Positions 35,964 to 43,891 of a DNA stretch of 64,000 bases are shown piece by piece. Positions within the stretch are counted from its first letter, which is position 1, and each line of letters opens with the position of its first letter. The stretch is from assembly GCF_902153245.2 (NCBI RefSeq), contig NZ_CABFWF030000010.1, positions 78,560-142,559 on the forward strand, written 5' to 3'. Under the pieces are notes generated by a model. It was given only the letters and a program-made list of their open reading frames with translations. It was not told where the DNA came from and did no database searches. The DNA comes from Pseudorhizobium endolithicum. Lineage in GTDB: Bacteria > Pseudomonadota > Alphaproteobacteria > Rhizobiales > Rhizobiaceae. The translations under genes were made by a program, and so were the position numbers.

Positions 35964-36198
35964 TTGCCGGCGAGGACACGCTCATCATCTGCTGAGGTGC
36001 ATCTTAGGCACTAACATCCCGCCAAAAGGTATGATTGGCGGGTGTGGACGGCACGTCCATTGTCTCCGCTGGTGGGACGCCCGCAGCACCGGCCGGTGCA
36101 ACAAGCATCTAGAGGCCATTTCGTGCTCGAAGCGCGTTGGTTGCCGTATCGGAATCGTGCCGCGGCCCGTTGTCGGTAGCTAGGCAGGTCGTTAAGAC

Positions 36199-37983
36199 CT
36201 AGTCCTTGCCCGGCAGAATAGTGTTGAGTACCTGACGCGCCGTTCCCTTTACCACCCTGCTCCCGTGTGGATCACCCTTCCACAGTGCCTGTGTCATCGA
36301 CTTCATCTGCTTGAAGTCAATGTGGGGCGGCAACGGAGGAACCTCCGGATCCGTCTTCACTTCCAGCACCACAGGATGACCAGCCGAAATGGCAGCTTGC
36401 CAGGCTTCCCCGACCAGCTTGGGATCGTCGATAAAGATCCCGCCAAGGCCGATCAATTCTGCAAACCTGTGATAGGGGACAGCCGGAATGCGTTGCGAGG
36501 CATCGAACTTTGGATCGCCCTGCATGACGCGCTGCTCCCAGGTCACCTGGTTGAGATCTTCGTTGTTGAAGACACAGATGACAAAGCAGGGGTCGCTCCA
36601 GCTTTTCCAGTATTTGGCGACTGTGATCAGTTCAACCATGTTGTTCATCTGCATGGCGCCGTCTCCGACAAGGCCGATGACCGGACGTTCCGGGTGCGCG
36701 AACTTGGCTGCGATGGCATAAGGGACCGCAGCACCCATGGATGCAAGACCACCGGACAACGATGCCATCATGCCTCGGCGCATCTTCACATCGCGCGCGA
36801 ACCAGTTGGCGCAGGAGCCGGAGTCGCTGGTGATAATTACCTTGTCGAGAAGACGCGACGACAACTCCCATGCCACAAGCTGTGGGTTGACGGGGTTGGC
36901 CTCCGCCTGCGCGCGCTTTTCCAACACCTCCCACCAGTCACGCACGTTACGCTCAATCTGAGTACGCCAGTCCGACTCCTTCTGCTGCAGCCGGGGCAGA
37001 AGCAACTTCAGGGTCTCCGCTGCATCTCCTACAAGGTTGACGTCCATCGGGTAGCGCAGCGACAGCATCTCCGGCTTGATATCGATCTGCACCGCCTTCG
37101 CCTGCCCTTCTTTCGGAAGGAACTCGGCATAGGGAAAGCCAGACCCGACCATTAGCAAGGTATCGCATTCCTTCATCAGTTCCGACGACGGCTGGGTGCC
37201 GAGCAGCCCGATCGATCCCGTCACCCAGGGCAGGTCGTCTGGAAGAACGGCCTTTCCGAGAAGCGCCTTGGCGACCCCCGCCTGCAGACGATCGGCGACC
37301 GCCACCACTTCGTCCGTAGCTCCAAGCGCCCCTGCGCCAACAAGAAGTGCAACCTTCTTGCCCTGGTTCAGGATTTCGGCCGCAGCGTCGAGGTCAGCAT
37401 CATGGGGCACCGATTTCGGAGCGCGGTAGCCTACTCCTGAATGCAGGGTCCCGTGCTCACGAGTTGGTTCTTCATACGGCATATCCTGAAGATCGTTTGG
37501 CAGGATGAGCGCCGTTACCGTTCTGTTTCCCAGCGCAATTCGAACCGCCCGGTCGACCAGATGCCGCACCTGGGCCGGGGTGGATGCCTGATGGACAAAA
37601 TCGCCAGCAACGTCCTTGAACAGCGAGGCAAGATCGAGCTCCTGTTGATAATGCCCACCGAGTGCTGCACGCGCCTGCTGGCCGACGATAGCAAGGACCG
37701 GCTGATGGTCGAGCCTCGCATCATAGAGGCCGGTGACGAGGTGAGCAGCACCTGGACCCGATGTCGCGATGCAGACGCCAAGCTCACCGGAAAACTTCGC
37801 ATAGGCAGCGGCCATGAAGGCCGCCATCTCCTCATGTCTCGCCTGGATGAACTCGATCGCGCCGTCGGCACGGTTGAGCGCGCCGAACACCCCGTTGATG
37901 CCGTCACCCGGATAGCCAAACATCCGGCGAACGCCCCATTGGTGGAGACGAGACACGATAAAGTCGCTGACAGTCTGAGACAT
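36199..37983 (-). CDS. Thiamine-pyrophosphate-dependent enzyme, pyruvate oxidase/acetolactate synthase superfamily (PoxB-like)
   Basis: The 594-residue protein has the three-domain TPP fold. In the N-terminal domain F-G-Y-P-G-D-G-I-N-G and A-R-H-E-E-M-A-A with the catalytic Glu are present; the C-terminal domain has G-D-G-A-M-Q-M-N-N leading to the E-D-L-N-Q-V-T-W segment, the metal/TPP motif. It most resembles PoxB-type pyruvate:quinone oxidoreductases, but the substrate is not certain. The ATG at 37983 has an AGAAGG ribosome-binding site and a candidate EcfG promoter 38 bases upstream; the frame continues back to 38094 without family features. It is divergent from the DUF4174 gene. Confidence 0.85.
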   Translation of the reverse strand: MSQTVSDFIVSRLHQWGVRRMFGYPGDGINGVFGALNRADGAIEFIQARHEEMAAFMAAAYAKFSGELGVCIATSGPGAAHLVTGLYDARLDHQPVLAIVGQQARAALGGHYQQELDLASLFKDVAGDFVHQASTPAQVRHLVDRAVRIALGNRTVTALILPNDLQDMPYEEPTREHGTLHSGVGYRAPKSVPHDADLDAAAEILNQGKKVALLVGAGALGATDEVVAVADRLQAGVAKALLGKAVLPDDLPWVTGSIGLLGTQPSSELMKECDTLLMVGSGFPYAEFLPKEGQAKAVQIDIKPEMLSLRYPMDVNLVGDAAETLKLLLPRLQQKESDWRTQIERNVRDWWEVLEKRAQAEANPVNPQLVAWELSSRLLDKVIITSDSGSCANWFARDVKMRRGMMASLSGGLASMGAAVPYAIAAKFAHPERPVIGLVGDGAMQMNNMVELITVAKYWKSWSDPCFVICVFNNEDLNQVTWEQRVMQGDPKFDASQRIPAVPYHRFAELIGLGGIFIDDPKLVGEAWQAAISAGHPVVLEVKTDPEVPPLPPHIDFKQMKSMTQALWKGDPHGSRVVKGTARQVLNTILPGKD

Positions 37984-38020
37984 TGGAACACCTTCTGCGT
38001 GATTGGGAGCTCGGAGCGCA

Positions 38021-38045
38021 AACCAACCGCCAGTTTGTATGTTCC
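38021..38045 (-). promoter_or_regulatory. Candidate EcfG/RpoE2-type promoter for the PoxB-like gene
   Basis: On the minus strand GGAAC (38045-38041), an 18-base spacer and TT (38022-38021) precede the ATG at 37983 by 38 bases. It lies in the same 182-base divergent gap as the plus-strand promoter match. Confidence 0.5.
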
Positions 38046-38118
38046 CTAGGTTCCGACGGTGCGCAGAGGTGCCATCAAGAGCAGAATTGGTCATGGACGC
38101 CCCCTGTTGTTCCGATTG

Positions 38119-38143
38119 GGGAACTGCGGCTAGGGAGTGGTGT
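38119..38143 (+). promoter_or_regulatory. Candidate EcfG/RpoE2-type promoter for the DUF4174 gene
   Basis: GGAAC at 38119-38123, an 18-base spacer and TT at 38142-38143, 22 bases before the ATG at 38166. Confidence 0.5.
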
Positions 38144-38165
38144 TAGAGCCAAAGGAGGAAGCACG

Positions 38166-38615
38166 ATGTTACAGTCCCTGCTGGCAGAGATTTTCGGCGC
38201 AGTACCAGCCCCGCAAGCGGGATCCGTGGCTCGTGTCGCTCCGGATAAGCGTGCGCTAGTCATATTCGAGGACAATCTTGCTCCTGTTCGCAAATGGCAG
38301 ACTGACCTGCTGAAAGTCGATCAAGATGCTCTGCGGGAAATGGATACTGTTGTTCTATGTATCGCCGCCGACGGCGAGCCATCGATGGTCAATGGTCAAC
38401 CTCAAGCACTGCCAGTCGCCGATCTACGGCGCGAACTGCAGGCTGACGGCGGTAAGTTTGAACTGTTCCTGGTGGAACGAGATGGGACCGTCATCCTTAG
38501 GTCCGACGTACCTCTCACGGTGGCGGATCTGAAAAAGGCCCTCTCCGCGACGTCGGGGGAGAAGAAGGGATTTGAGCGTTCGGCGATCGACGCCACGCGC
38601 GAGGAAGAAACCTGA
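38166..38615 (+). CDS. DUF4174 domain protein
   Basis: The 149-residue protein has a central segment (R-A-L-V-I-F, then L-R-E-M-D-T-V-V-L, then F-E-L-F-L-V-E-R-D-G-T-V-I-L-R and L-F-x-x-I-D-x-M-x-x-R-x-x-E-like end, here F-E-R-S-A-I-D-A-T-R-E-E-E) characteristic of DUF4174, a thioredoxin-like fold without the redox cysteines. An AGGAGG ribosome-binding site precedes the ATG; longer frames upstream lack support. The next gene begins directly after its stop. A stress role is inferred from the promoter match only. Confidence 0.75.
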   Translation: MLQSLLAEIFGAVPAPQAGSVARVAPDKRALVIFEDNLAPVRKWQTDLLKVDQDALREMDTVVLCIAADGEPSMVNGQPQALPVADLRRELQADGGKFELFLVERDGTVILRSDVPLTVADLKKALSATSGEKKGFERSAIDATREEET

Positions 38616-38867
38616 ATGGCTAATCAGAGAAGTGAAGAGCAGGCCTCTGCCGCTGATAGACCTCGCACACTTCGCAGGCGATCATCCGTGGGCGCCTGGA
38701 TTGCGGGGCTACTGGTTGCCTTTGTGGCGGTGCTTCTATGGGCGCAGGCCGACCGTTCTCCCGATAACCCGACCACGTCTTCGACGACAACTCCTCCCAA
38801 TTCCGATGATCCCGCCCCAGCCGGTCCGGCGATGACGCCTGCCAATCCATCGACACCAGGAGGCTGA
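38616..38867 (+). CDS. Small single-pass membrane protein with a Pro/Thr/Ser-rich tail
   Basis: The 83-residue protein has a basic N-terminus (P-R-T-L-R-R-R-S-S), one membrane helix at about 26-43 and a low-complexity tail rich in Pro, Thr, Ser and Asp. Its ATG follows the DUF4174 stop directly, so the two are co-translated. No family is recognised; similar short tails occur in rhizobial envelope proteins of unknown role. Confidence 0.6.
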   Translation: MANQRSEEQASAADRPRTLRRRSSVGAWIAGLLVAFVAVLLWAQADRSPDNPTTSSTTTPPNSDDPAPAGPAMTPANPSTPGG

Positions 38868-39010
38868 TGATCTCGCGACAGTGATGCACAGCACCGCGAG
38901 TCCGAGATATTGTCTGCCGGTGCCGATATGCAACCGCCTGATCGGCCTCAGATGACCTGTTGGAACGTCGCCCGGCCGGCAAGTTCAGGAGACCATCCAA
39001 GAGAAGAGAA

Positions 39011-39751
39011 ATGTCCAAGGACCTTGTTACCTATCCGCCTCTTGATACACCGAAGGCTCTCGCCGAAGACGTATGGATCGTCGACAGCGGGCCGTTGAAG
39101 GCCATGGGCGTCATACCCCTACCCGTCCGAATGACCATCCTGCGTCTTGCCGACAAGTCGCTGCTGATCCACTCGCCCACGAGGTACAGCGTCGACCTGC
39201 ACAAGGAGATCGAGAGGCTGGGTCCCATCCGTCATTTCGTTGCCCCCAATATCGCCCACTGGACCTACCTTGAAGAGTGGCAAAGGCATGTGCCGCAAGC
39301 GACTACCTGGGCTGCGCCAGGGCTGGGGCAACGGGCTCAGGTGAAAAAATCGGTCGTGCGGCTCGATCATGACCTTTCATCCCGATCACCTGCGGCGTGG
39401 GCGGACGAGATCGATCAGGTGGCGGTGCCGGGCATCGGCGGCTTCTGCGAGATCTGTTTCTATCATCGTCCAAGCGGGACGCTGATCCTGACCGACCTGG
39501 TGCAAAACCTGGAACCACGCAAGCTCCCCGGCCTGTTCCGCGGAATGGCAAGGGTCGCCGGTGTTGTGGCCCCGGCCGGAAAGGCGCCAATCTACTTGCG
39601 CGCGATCGTGAGGCTCAAGGGACGTGCGGCGAAAGAAGCAGGGCGCCGGTTGGTGGCATTCAACCCTGCAACCGTCATATTTGCGCATGGCCGACCATTC
39701 GACCAGAATGCGAGCGAGCAACTGAAGAGGTCTCTGAGCTGGCTGCTTTGA
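39011..39751 (+). CDS. DUF4336 domain protein
   Basis: The 246-residue protein is of the DUF4336 family, related to the metallo-beta-lactamase fold. Features are V-W-I-V-D-S-G at the start, M-T-I-L-R-L-x-x-x-S-L-L-I-H-S-P, F-V-A-P-N-I-A-H-W-T-Y-L and a late F-A-H-G-R-P-F. The usual H-x-H-x-D-H metal motif is not present, so an ordinary hydrolase activity is doubtful. The ATG at 39011 is preferred over 38960 because the first 17 residues of the longer form are atypical. A GGAAC at 38962 with a 17-base spacer to TT is a weaker stress-promoter match. Confidence 0.75.
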   Translation: MSKDLVTYPPLDTPKALAEDVWIVDSGPLKAMGVIPLPVRMTILRLADKSLLIHSPTRYSVDLHKEIERLGPIRHFVAPNIAHWTYLEEWQRHVPQATTWAAPGLGQRAQVKKSVVRLDHDLSSRSPAAWADEIDQVAVPGIGGFCEICFYHRPSGTLILTDLVQNLEPRKLPGLFRGMARVAGVVAPAGKAPIYLRAIVRLKGRAAKEAGRRLVAFNPATVIFAHGRPFDQNASEQLKRSLSWLL

Positions 39752-39866
39752 TGGCGCGTCCGACTGGGGCAGGCGCTGCTAGATGCCCTGCCCCAGTTCA
39801 CCTCAAGGCCTCCGTAAATGGTAAAGCTTTAGCCTCCGTCGGCTGACGTCATCGCTCTACTTGCGT

Positions 39867-40850
39867 TCATCTATGACGTCGTCGGAATGCTTCTGCCGCC
39901 GCTGCACCACCCGCCATGGCCGCGATCGCAAGCATGGCGAACATGATTGGGTGGCTGGTCAATCGGTTCGGCGATCGCATTCCTCCGTCGATACCGCCAG
40001 GTTCGGAGGGCGGCGCGAAAGCATTTCCGCTGCTCTGTGCAACACGATCCGCTCGTTTGAAGTAAGATGCCATGAACCGCCCGAGGATCCGGGTCGACAG
40101 GTTGGGCGCCAGCAGGTGGGCAAGTCGCGCCGCGTTGGTGACCGATCCCACGGTGGTCGTGGCCCTCGGTGCTTGGGTAACGCCCACAATGGCGTTTGCC
40201 ACATCTCGCGGATCAACAAGCGGCGGAGGCGCGCTCATCTTTCGCCCGACATAGTTCGCGCCGTGGCTGATGCCCGGTGTATCGACGAAGGCGGGGTAGA
40301 TGTCGCAGATGTGGATATTGCGTTGGTCCGCCAATTCAGCGCGCAGGGCCTCCGAAAAGCCACGCAGGCCAAACTTGCTCGCGCTGTAGGCGGTGGCGAA
40401 CGGCGCTGCGGCAAATCCTCCAAGCGAGATCATGTTGACGAAAATGCCATAGCCCTGTTGGAGAAAAATCGGCAGCACCGCATGAGCGTCGTTCATATGT
40501 CCGATCAGATTAGCGCGAATGACCTGTTCGTGCGCCTCGATCGGCGTCTCCTGGAACCGTCCAACGGCGCCAACGCCGACATTGCTGACCCAGATGTCGA
40601 TCCTGCCGAAGGTCATCGCCCGCTCGGCGAGCCGTTTAACGGCATCGGCATCGGTGACGTCCGTTTCCACGGCGATGGCCTCGCCGCCCATACGCTGGCA
40701 ATCCTCGGCAACGGCATTGAGAGCATCCAGATCACGTGCCGCAATGACCAGACGGCTCCCCTGCCGCGCAAATGCCAGGGCTGTCGCCTCGCCTATTCCA
40801 CTGGAGGCTCCCGTGATCACCACCACCGCATTCTTCAGATCGACCTTCAT
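39867..40850 (-). CDS. Short-chain dehydrogenase/reductase with a C-terminal membrane segment
   Basis: The 327-residue NAD(P)-dependent oxidoreductase has T-G-A-S-S-G-I-G at residues 13-20, a V-S-N-V-G-V-G in the N-N-A-G position, the catalytic Ser after M-I-S-L-G-G and Y-S-A-S-K for Tyr/Lys. After the SDR core come about 70 extra residues ending in a hydrophobic helix (M-F-A-M-L-A-I-A-A-M-A) and R-R-R-H-R, so it is probably membrane-anchored. The ATG at 40850 gives a standard SDR start (M-K-V-D-L). Substrate unknown. Confidence 0.85.
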   Translation of the reverse strand: MKVDLKNAVVVITGASSGIGEATALAFARQGSRLVIAARDLDALNAVAEDCQRMGGEAIAVETDVTDADAVKRLAERAMTFGRIDIWVSNVGVGAVGRFQETPIEAHEQVIRANLIGHMNDAHAVLPIFLQQGYGIFVNMISLGGFAAAPFATAYSASKFGLRGFSEALRAELADQRNIHICDIYPAFVDTPGISHGANYVGRKMSAPPPLVDPRDVANAIVGVTQAPRATTTVGSVTNAARLAHLLAPNLSTRILGRFMASYFKRADRVAQSSGNAFAPPSEPGGIDGGMRSPNRLTSHPIMFAMLAIAAMAGGAAAAEAFRRRHR

Positions 40851-40881
40851 GTCCTTGCTCCGATGCTGCAGCAGTCGCTGT

Positions 40882-41115
40882 TCATGGGTTGTTGATGCTT
40901 GGCAGGAAGAACTCGACCTCCTTGCGCCGCTCCTCATCAAGAGGCTGGATCTTACCCATCCAGAACGCTTCCGCCTCCGGAGGATCGGCTTCCCATTTGC
41001 GGATGTCGGTGATGTTGTCGTCGATCTTTGACTTCCGGCGCCCACCGAGGCGGACATATTCCTCGGCAAGCTTGCGCGCTTCGGTCTTGTTCTCGCAATC
41101 CGGCTGTTCAGTCAC
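40882..41115 (-). CDS. Small charged hypothetical protein
   Basis: The 77-residue soluble protein is very rich in Glu, Lys and Arg: K-L-A-E-E-Y-V-R-L-G-G-R-R-K-S-K-I-D-D-N, then E-E-R-R-K-E-V-E-F-F-L-P-S. It is predicted helical and has no recognised domain. The GTG at 41115 is chosen because AGGAAGG lies 9 bases upstream; a longer start at 41190 adds an Arg-rich, atypical end. It precedes the SDR gene by 31 bases and may share its transcript. Confidence 0.5.
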   Translation of the reverse strand: MTEQPDCENKTEARKLAEEYVRLGGRRKSKIDDNITDIRKWEADPPEAEAFWMGKIQPLDEERRKEVEFFLPSINNP

Positions 41116-41241
41116 TGGCTTCGGCCTTCCTGACGTTCGGCGGTCGGTGAGACGAATTCTTTCGATCGGCAGTTCCAGATGGACGAACACCGCTAAGCGA
41201 CCAAGGTTTCAGGAGGCTCATTCATGAGTGTCGTACGCGCC

Positions 41242-41489
41242 CTACTGGCCACCAAACCCGAAGTACCAAGCTACAGCAGGAACCATGGCGAGTAGCGGGA
41301 CGGATATCGCAACAAGCACCCATCACGCGTCAACAGCCCTGCTGCGACACATGCAATGATCGCCGAAGCGATAGAGCCAGAGGTGGGTATGACCTCCATA
41401 AACGGCATGAACAGCGTCAGGACGAGGATCAACGAGAGCGGCACGTACATCACTGGCGGCGTCACCAGCTGTGCGGAAACCGGTTTCAC
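41242..41489 (-). pseudogene. exoD-like gene remnant with a frameshift
   Basis: The fragment reads the C-terminal part of an ExoD-family membrane protein: L-F-M-P-F-M-E-V-I-P, A-S-A-I-I-A-C-V-A-A-G-L-L-T-R-D-G. Near 41320, at a CCC run (GGG on the coding strand), the frame shifts by one base. The other frame then gives V-L-V-A-I-S-V-P-L-L-A-M-V-P-A-V-A-W-Y-F-G before a TAG at 41242, the expected ExoD ending. The N-terminal half is missing too, so the gene is dead unless the sequence has an error. Confidence 0.65.
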
Positions 41490-41587
41490 GGAGCATCTTC
41501 AATACGACCCGGAATCGGGGTTTTGAACCGCGGAGACCGCGTTGCCGTTCAAGGTGTTAGCAGCCGTCGCAGCCAACGAAGTTGAAA

Positions 41588-41663
<76 letters not shown>

Positions 41664-41832
41664 ATTTCCGAGACGCCGAGTTAGCAGATTCTGATTTTCT
41701 GTAAAGCTAAAAGTCTCAGGGCGTGCGGCGGGCGGCGATGCGGGAGAGATGGATCGTACTGCTTTCTCTCACCATGGCCTTGTGGCTAAACGGTTTTTCC
41801 CGCTAGGTAGATCCGAGTTTCGGGGAACCGCC

Positions 41833-42606
41833 ATGTCTACCACCAGCAAGAGCCTTTCCTTCTGCGCATCCTCAGCCCCGGAGGCCGTGGCTGCGCGCGA
41901 AGAATTGATACGGCTCTACGGCAACACCTCTCCCGAGGAGGCCGACGTCATCGTCGCCCTGGGCGGGGACGGATTCATGCTCCACACGCTGCATGGGACC
42001 ATCAATTCGGGCAAGGCGATCTACGGGATGAACTGCGGCTCCGTCGGCTTCCTGATGAACGACTACCGGACGGAGAACCTCCTGGAGCGGATCGACGCCG
42101 CTGTCGACAACGTGCTTCATCCTCTGCAGATGAAGACCACCAACGCCGACGGCACGAGTTCGATCGCACTCGCCATCAACGAAGTCTATCTGTTCAGGCA
42201 ATCCTATCAAGCCGCCAAGTTGCGCGTCGAAATCGACGGTCGCGAACGCCTCGGCGAACTCATCTGCGATGGACTGATGATTGCCACGCCTGCCGGTTCG
42301 ACGGCCTACAATCTCTCGGCACACGGCCCGATACTTCCGCTCGAAGCGCCGCTGCTGGCGATGACGCCGGTGAGCCCGTTCCGGCCCCGCCGCTGGCGCG
42401 GCGCCCTGCTGCCAAATCATGTAAGGGTCGACATCCACATCCTGGAGGCGGACAAGCGTCCGGTGAACGCGGTGGCCGACAATATGGAAGTCAAGTCGGT
42501 GCTTCGCGTGCAGATAGAGCAGTCGGAGGAGATGACGGCACGAATCCTCTCCGATCCCGACCATACCTGGTCAGACCGGATTCTTGCCGAGCAGTTCAGC
42601 AACTGA
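41833..42606 (+). CDS. nadK: NAD kinase
   Basis: The 257-residue enzyme phosphorylates NAD to NADP in the cytoplasm. The G-G-D-G-F-M-L motif (about residues 45-51) is the phosphate-binding signature; N-C-G-S-V-G-F-L and T-P-A-G-S-T-A-Y-N-L-S-A-H-G-P-I-L-P follow, and the central A-I-N-E-V replaces the usual N-D-E by N-E. The ATG at 41833 gives the family-like start M-S-T-T; an upstream ATG at 41749 would add 28 residues. The size is normal for the short alphaproteobacterial form. It is convergent with prfB. Confidence 0.92.
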   Translation: MSTTSKSLSFCASSAPEAVAAREELIRLYGNTSPEEADVIVALGGDGFMLHTLHGTINSGKAIYGMNCGSVGFLMNDYRTENLLERIDAAVDNVLHPLQMKTTNADGTSSIALAINEVYLFRQSYQAAKLRVEIDGRERLGELICDGLMIATPAGSTAYNLSAHGPILPLEAPLLAMTPVSPFRPRRWRGALLPNHVRVDIHILEADKRPVNAVADNMEVKSVLRVQIEQSEEMTARILSDPDHTWSDRILAEQFSN

Positions 42607-42614
42607 GGTAAAAC

Positions 42615-42642
42615 GGAAAGGGCGCCCGGAGCGCCTTTTCCC
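42615..42642 (+). terminator. Terminator between nadK and prfB
   Basis: An 11-bp stem GGAAAGGGCGC/GCGCCTTTTCC (one G-T pair) with a CCGGA loop lies 9 bases after the nadK stop, and on the opposite strand follows prfB. It contains the T-rich arm and can serve both convergent genes. Confidence 0.7.
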
Positions 42643-42662
42643 ATTCGCTGTGGCAGCATCGG

Positions 42663-43794
42663 TCAATCCACGTCGGCGATGGCCGCGTCGGGCTTGCCGC
42701 TGATGCGGTGCGCCAGGGCCGCCTCCATGAACTCGTTCAGATCGCCGTTCAGGACGTCGTCGGGAGCGGTGCTTTCGACGCCGGTGCGGAGATCCTTCAC
42801 CAACTGGTAGGGTTGCAGGACGTAGGAGCGGATCTGGTGACCCCAGCCGATATCGGTCTTGGATGCCGCCTCGGCATTAGCCGCCTCCTCCCGCTTCTTC
42901 AGCTCGGCTTCGTAGAGGCGCGCGCGCAGCATGTCCCAGGCCTTGGCCCGGTTCTTGTGCTGAGACCGCTCCTGCTGGCAGGCGACGACGATCCCGGTCG
43001 GGATGTGCGTGATGCGGACCGCGGAGTCCGTGGTGTTCACGTGCTGGCCGCCGGCGCCCGACGAGCGATAGGTGTCGATGCGGCAGTCGCTTTCGTTGAT
43101 CTCGATGTTGATGGACTCATCGATGACCGGATAGACCCAGATCGAGGAGAACGACGTATGGCGGCGCGCATTGCTATCATAGGGCGAGATGCGCACCAGC
43201 CGGTGCACGCCGGATTCGGTCTTCATCCACCCGTAGGCATTGTGGCCCTTGACCAGGATCGTGGCCGACTTGATGCCCGCCTCCTCGCCCTCGTGGACCT
43301 CCAGAACCTCCACCTTGTAGCCCTGACGTTCCGCCCAGCGGATATACATGCGCAAGAGCATGTTCGCCCAGTCCTGGCTCTCGGTTCCGCCGGCGCCGGA
43401 ATGCACTTCCACATAGGTGTCGTTGGCATCCGCCTCGCCGGAGAGCATGGCCTCCACCTGGCGGCGGTTGGCTTCGGTCCGGAGCGCCTTCAGGGCATCC
43501 TCTGCCTCGGTGACGATCGCGTCGTCGCCTTCCTCCTCGCCCATCTCGACGAGTTCGATATTGTCGGAAAGCTGCTGCTCCAGCGCCCGAACACCGCTGA
43601 TGCTGTCGTCGAGCTGCTGACGTTCGCGCATCAGTTTCTGAGCTTCGGACGCGTCATTCCAGAGGTTGGGGTCCTCCGCCTTGTTGTTCAACCAGTCCAG
43701 CCGTCTTACCGCCTGGTCCCAGTCAAAGATGCCTCCTCAGCAGGCTTACGGCCTGCTTGATTTCGTCGACTACAGAGATGATTTCAGCCCGCAT
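42663..43794 (-). CDS. prfB: Peptide chain release factor 2, expressed through a programmed +1 frameshift
   Basis: RF2 ends translation at UAA and UGA. The gene starts at the ATG at 43794; 23 codons later an in-frame UGA (43725-43723) follows CTT, and reading must skip one base to continue D-W-D-Q-A-V-R-R-L-D-W-L. The complete product is about 376 residues, the normal length. It carries the G-G-Q motif in S-G-A-G-G-Q-H-V-N that triggers peptide release and S-P-Y in the place of the S-P-F stop-recognition tripeptide, as in other alphaproteobacteria. A single-frame prediction starting at 43691 would miss the N-terminus. RF2 level itself controls the frameshift. Confidence 0.95.
43723..43737 (-). 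promoter_or_regulatory. prfB recoding site
   Basis: On the coding strand AGGAGG, then CAT, CTT and TGA C: a Shine-Dalgarno-like element three bases upstream of the CUU-UGA slip codons. This is the standard arrangement for +1 frameshifting in prfB. Confidence 0.9.
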
Positions 43795-43891
43795 GGCTAC
43801 GTTCTTGCTTTCTTTCTGATTAGGAAGATGGCCCCGACATAGTGGCGCCGGCGACCGATGTAAAGACCGTATGCCCGCCCTGGAGGACGTC

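Noticed and set aside
36018..36042. CCCGCCAA/TTGGCGGG hairpin as terminator
   Set aside because: An 8-bp stem is real, but it lacks a T-run and lies about 55-180 bases from the flanking genes, so its role is unclear.
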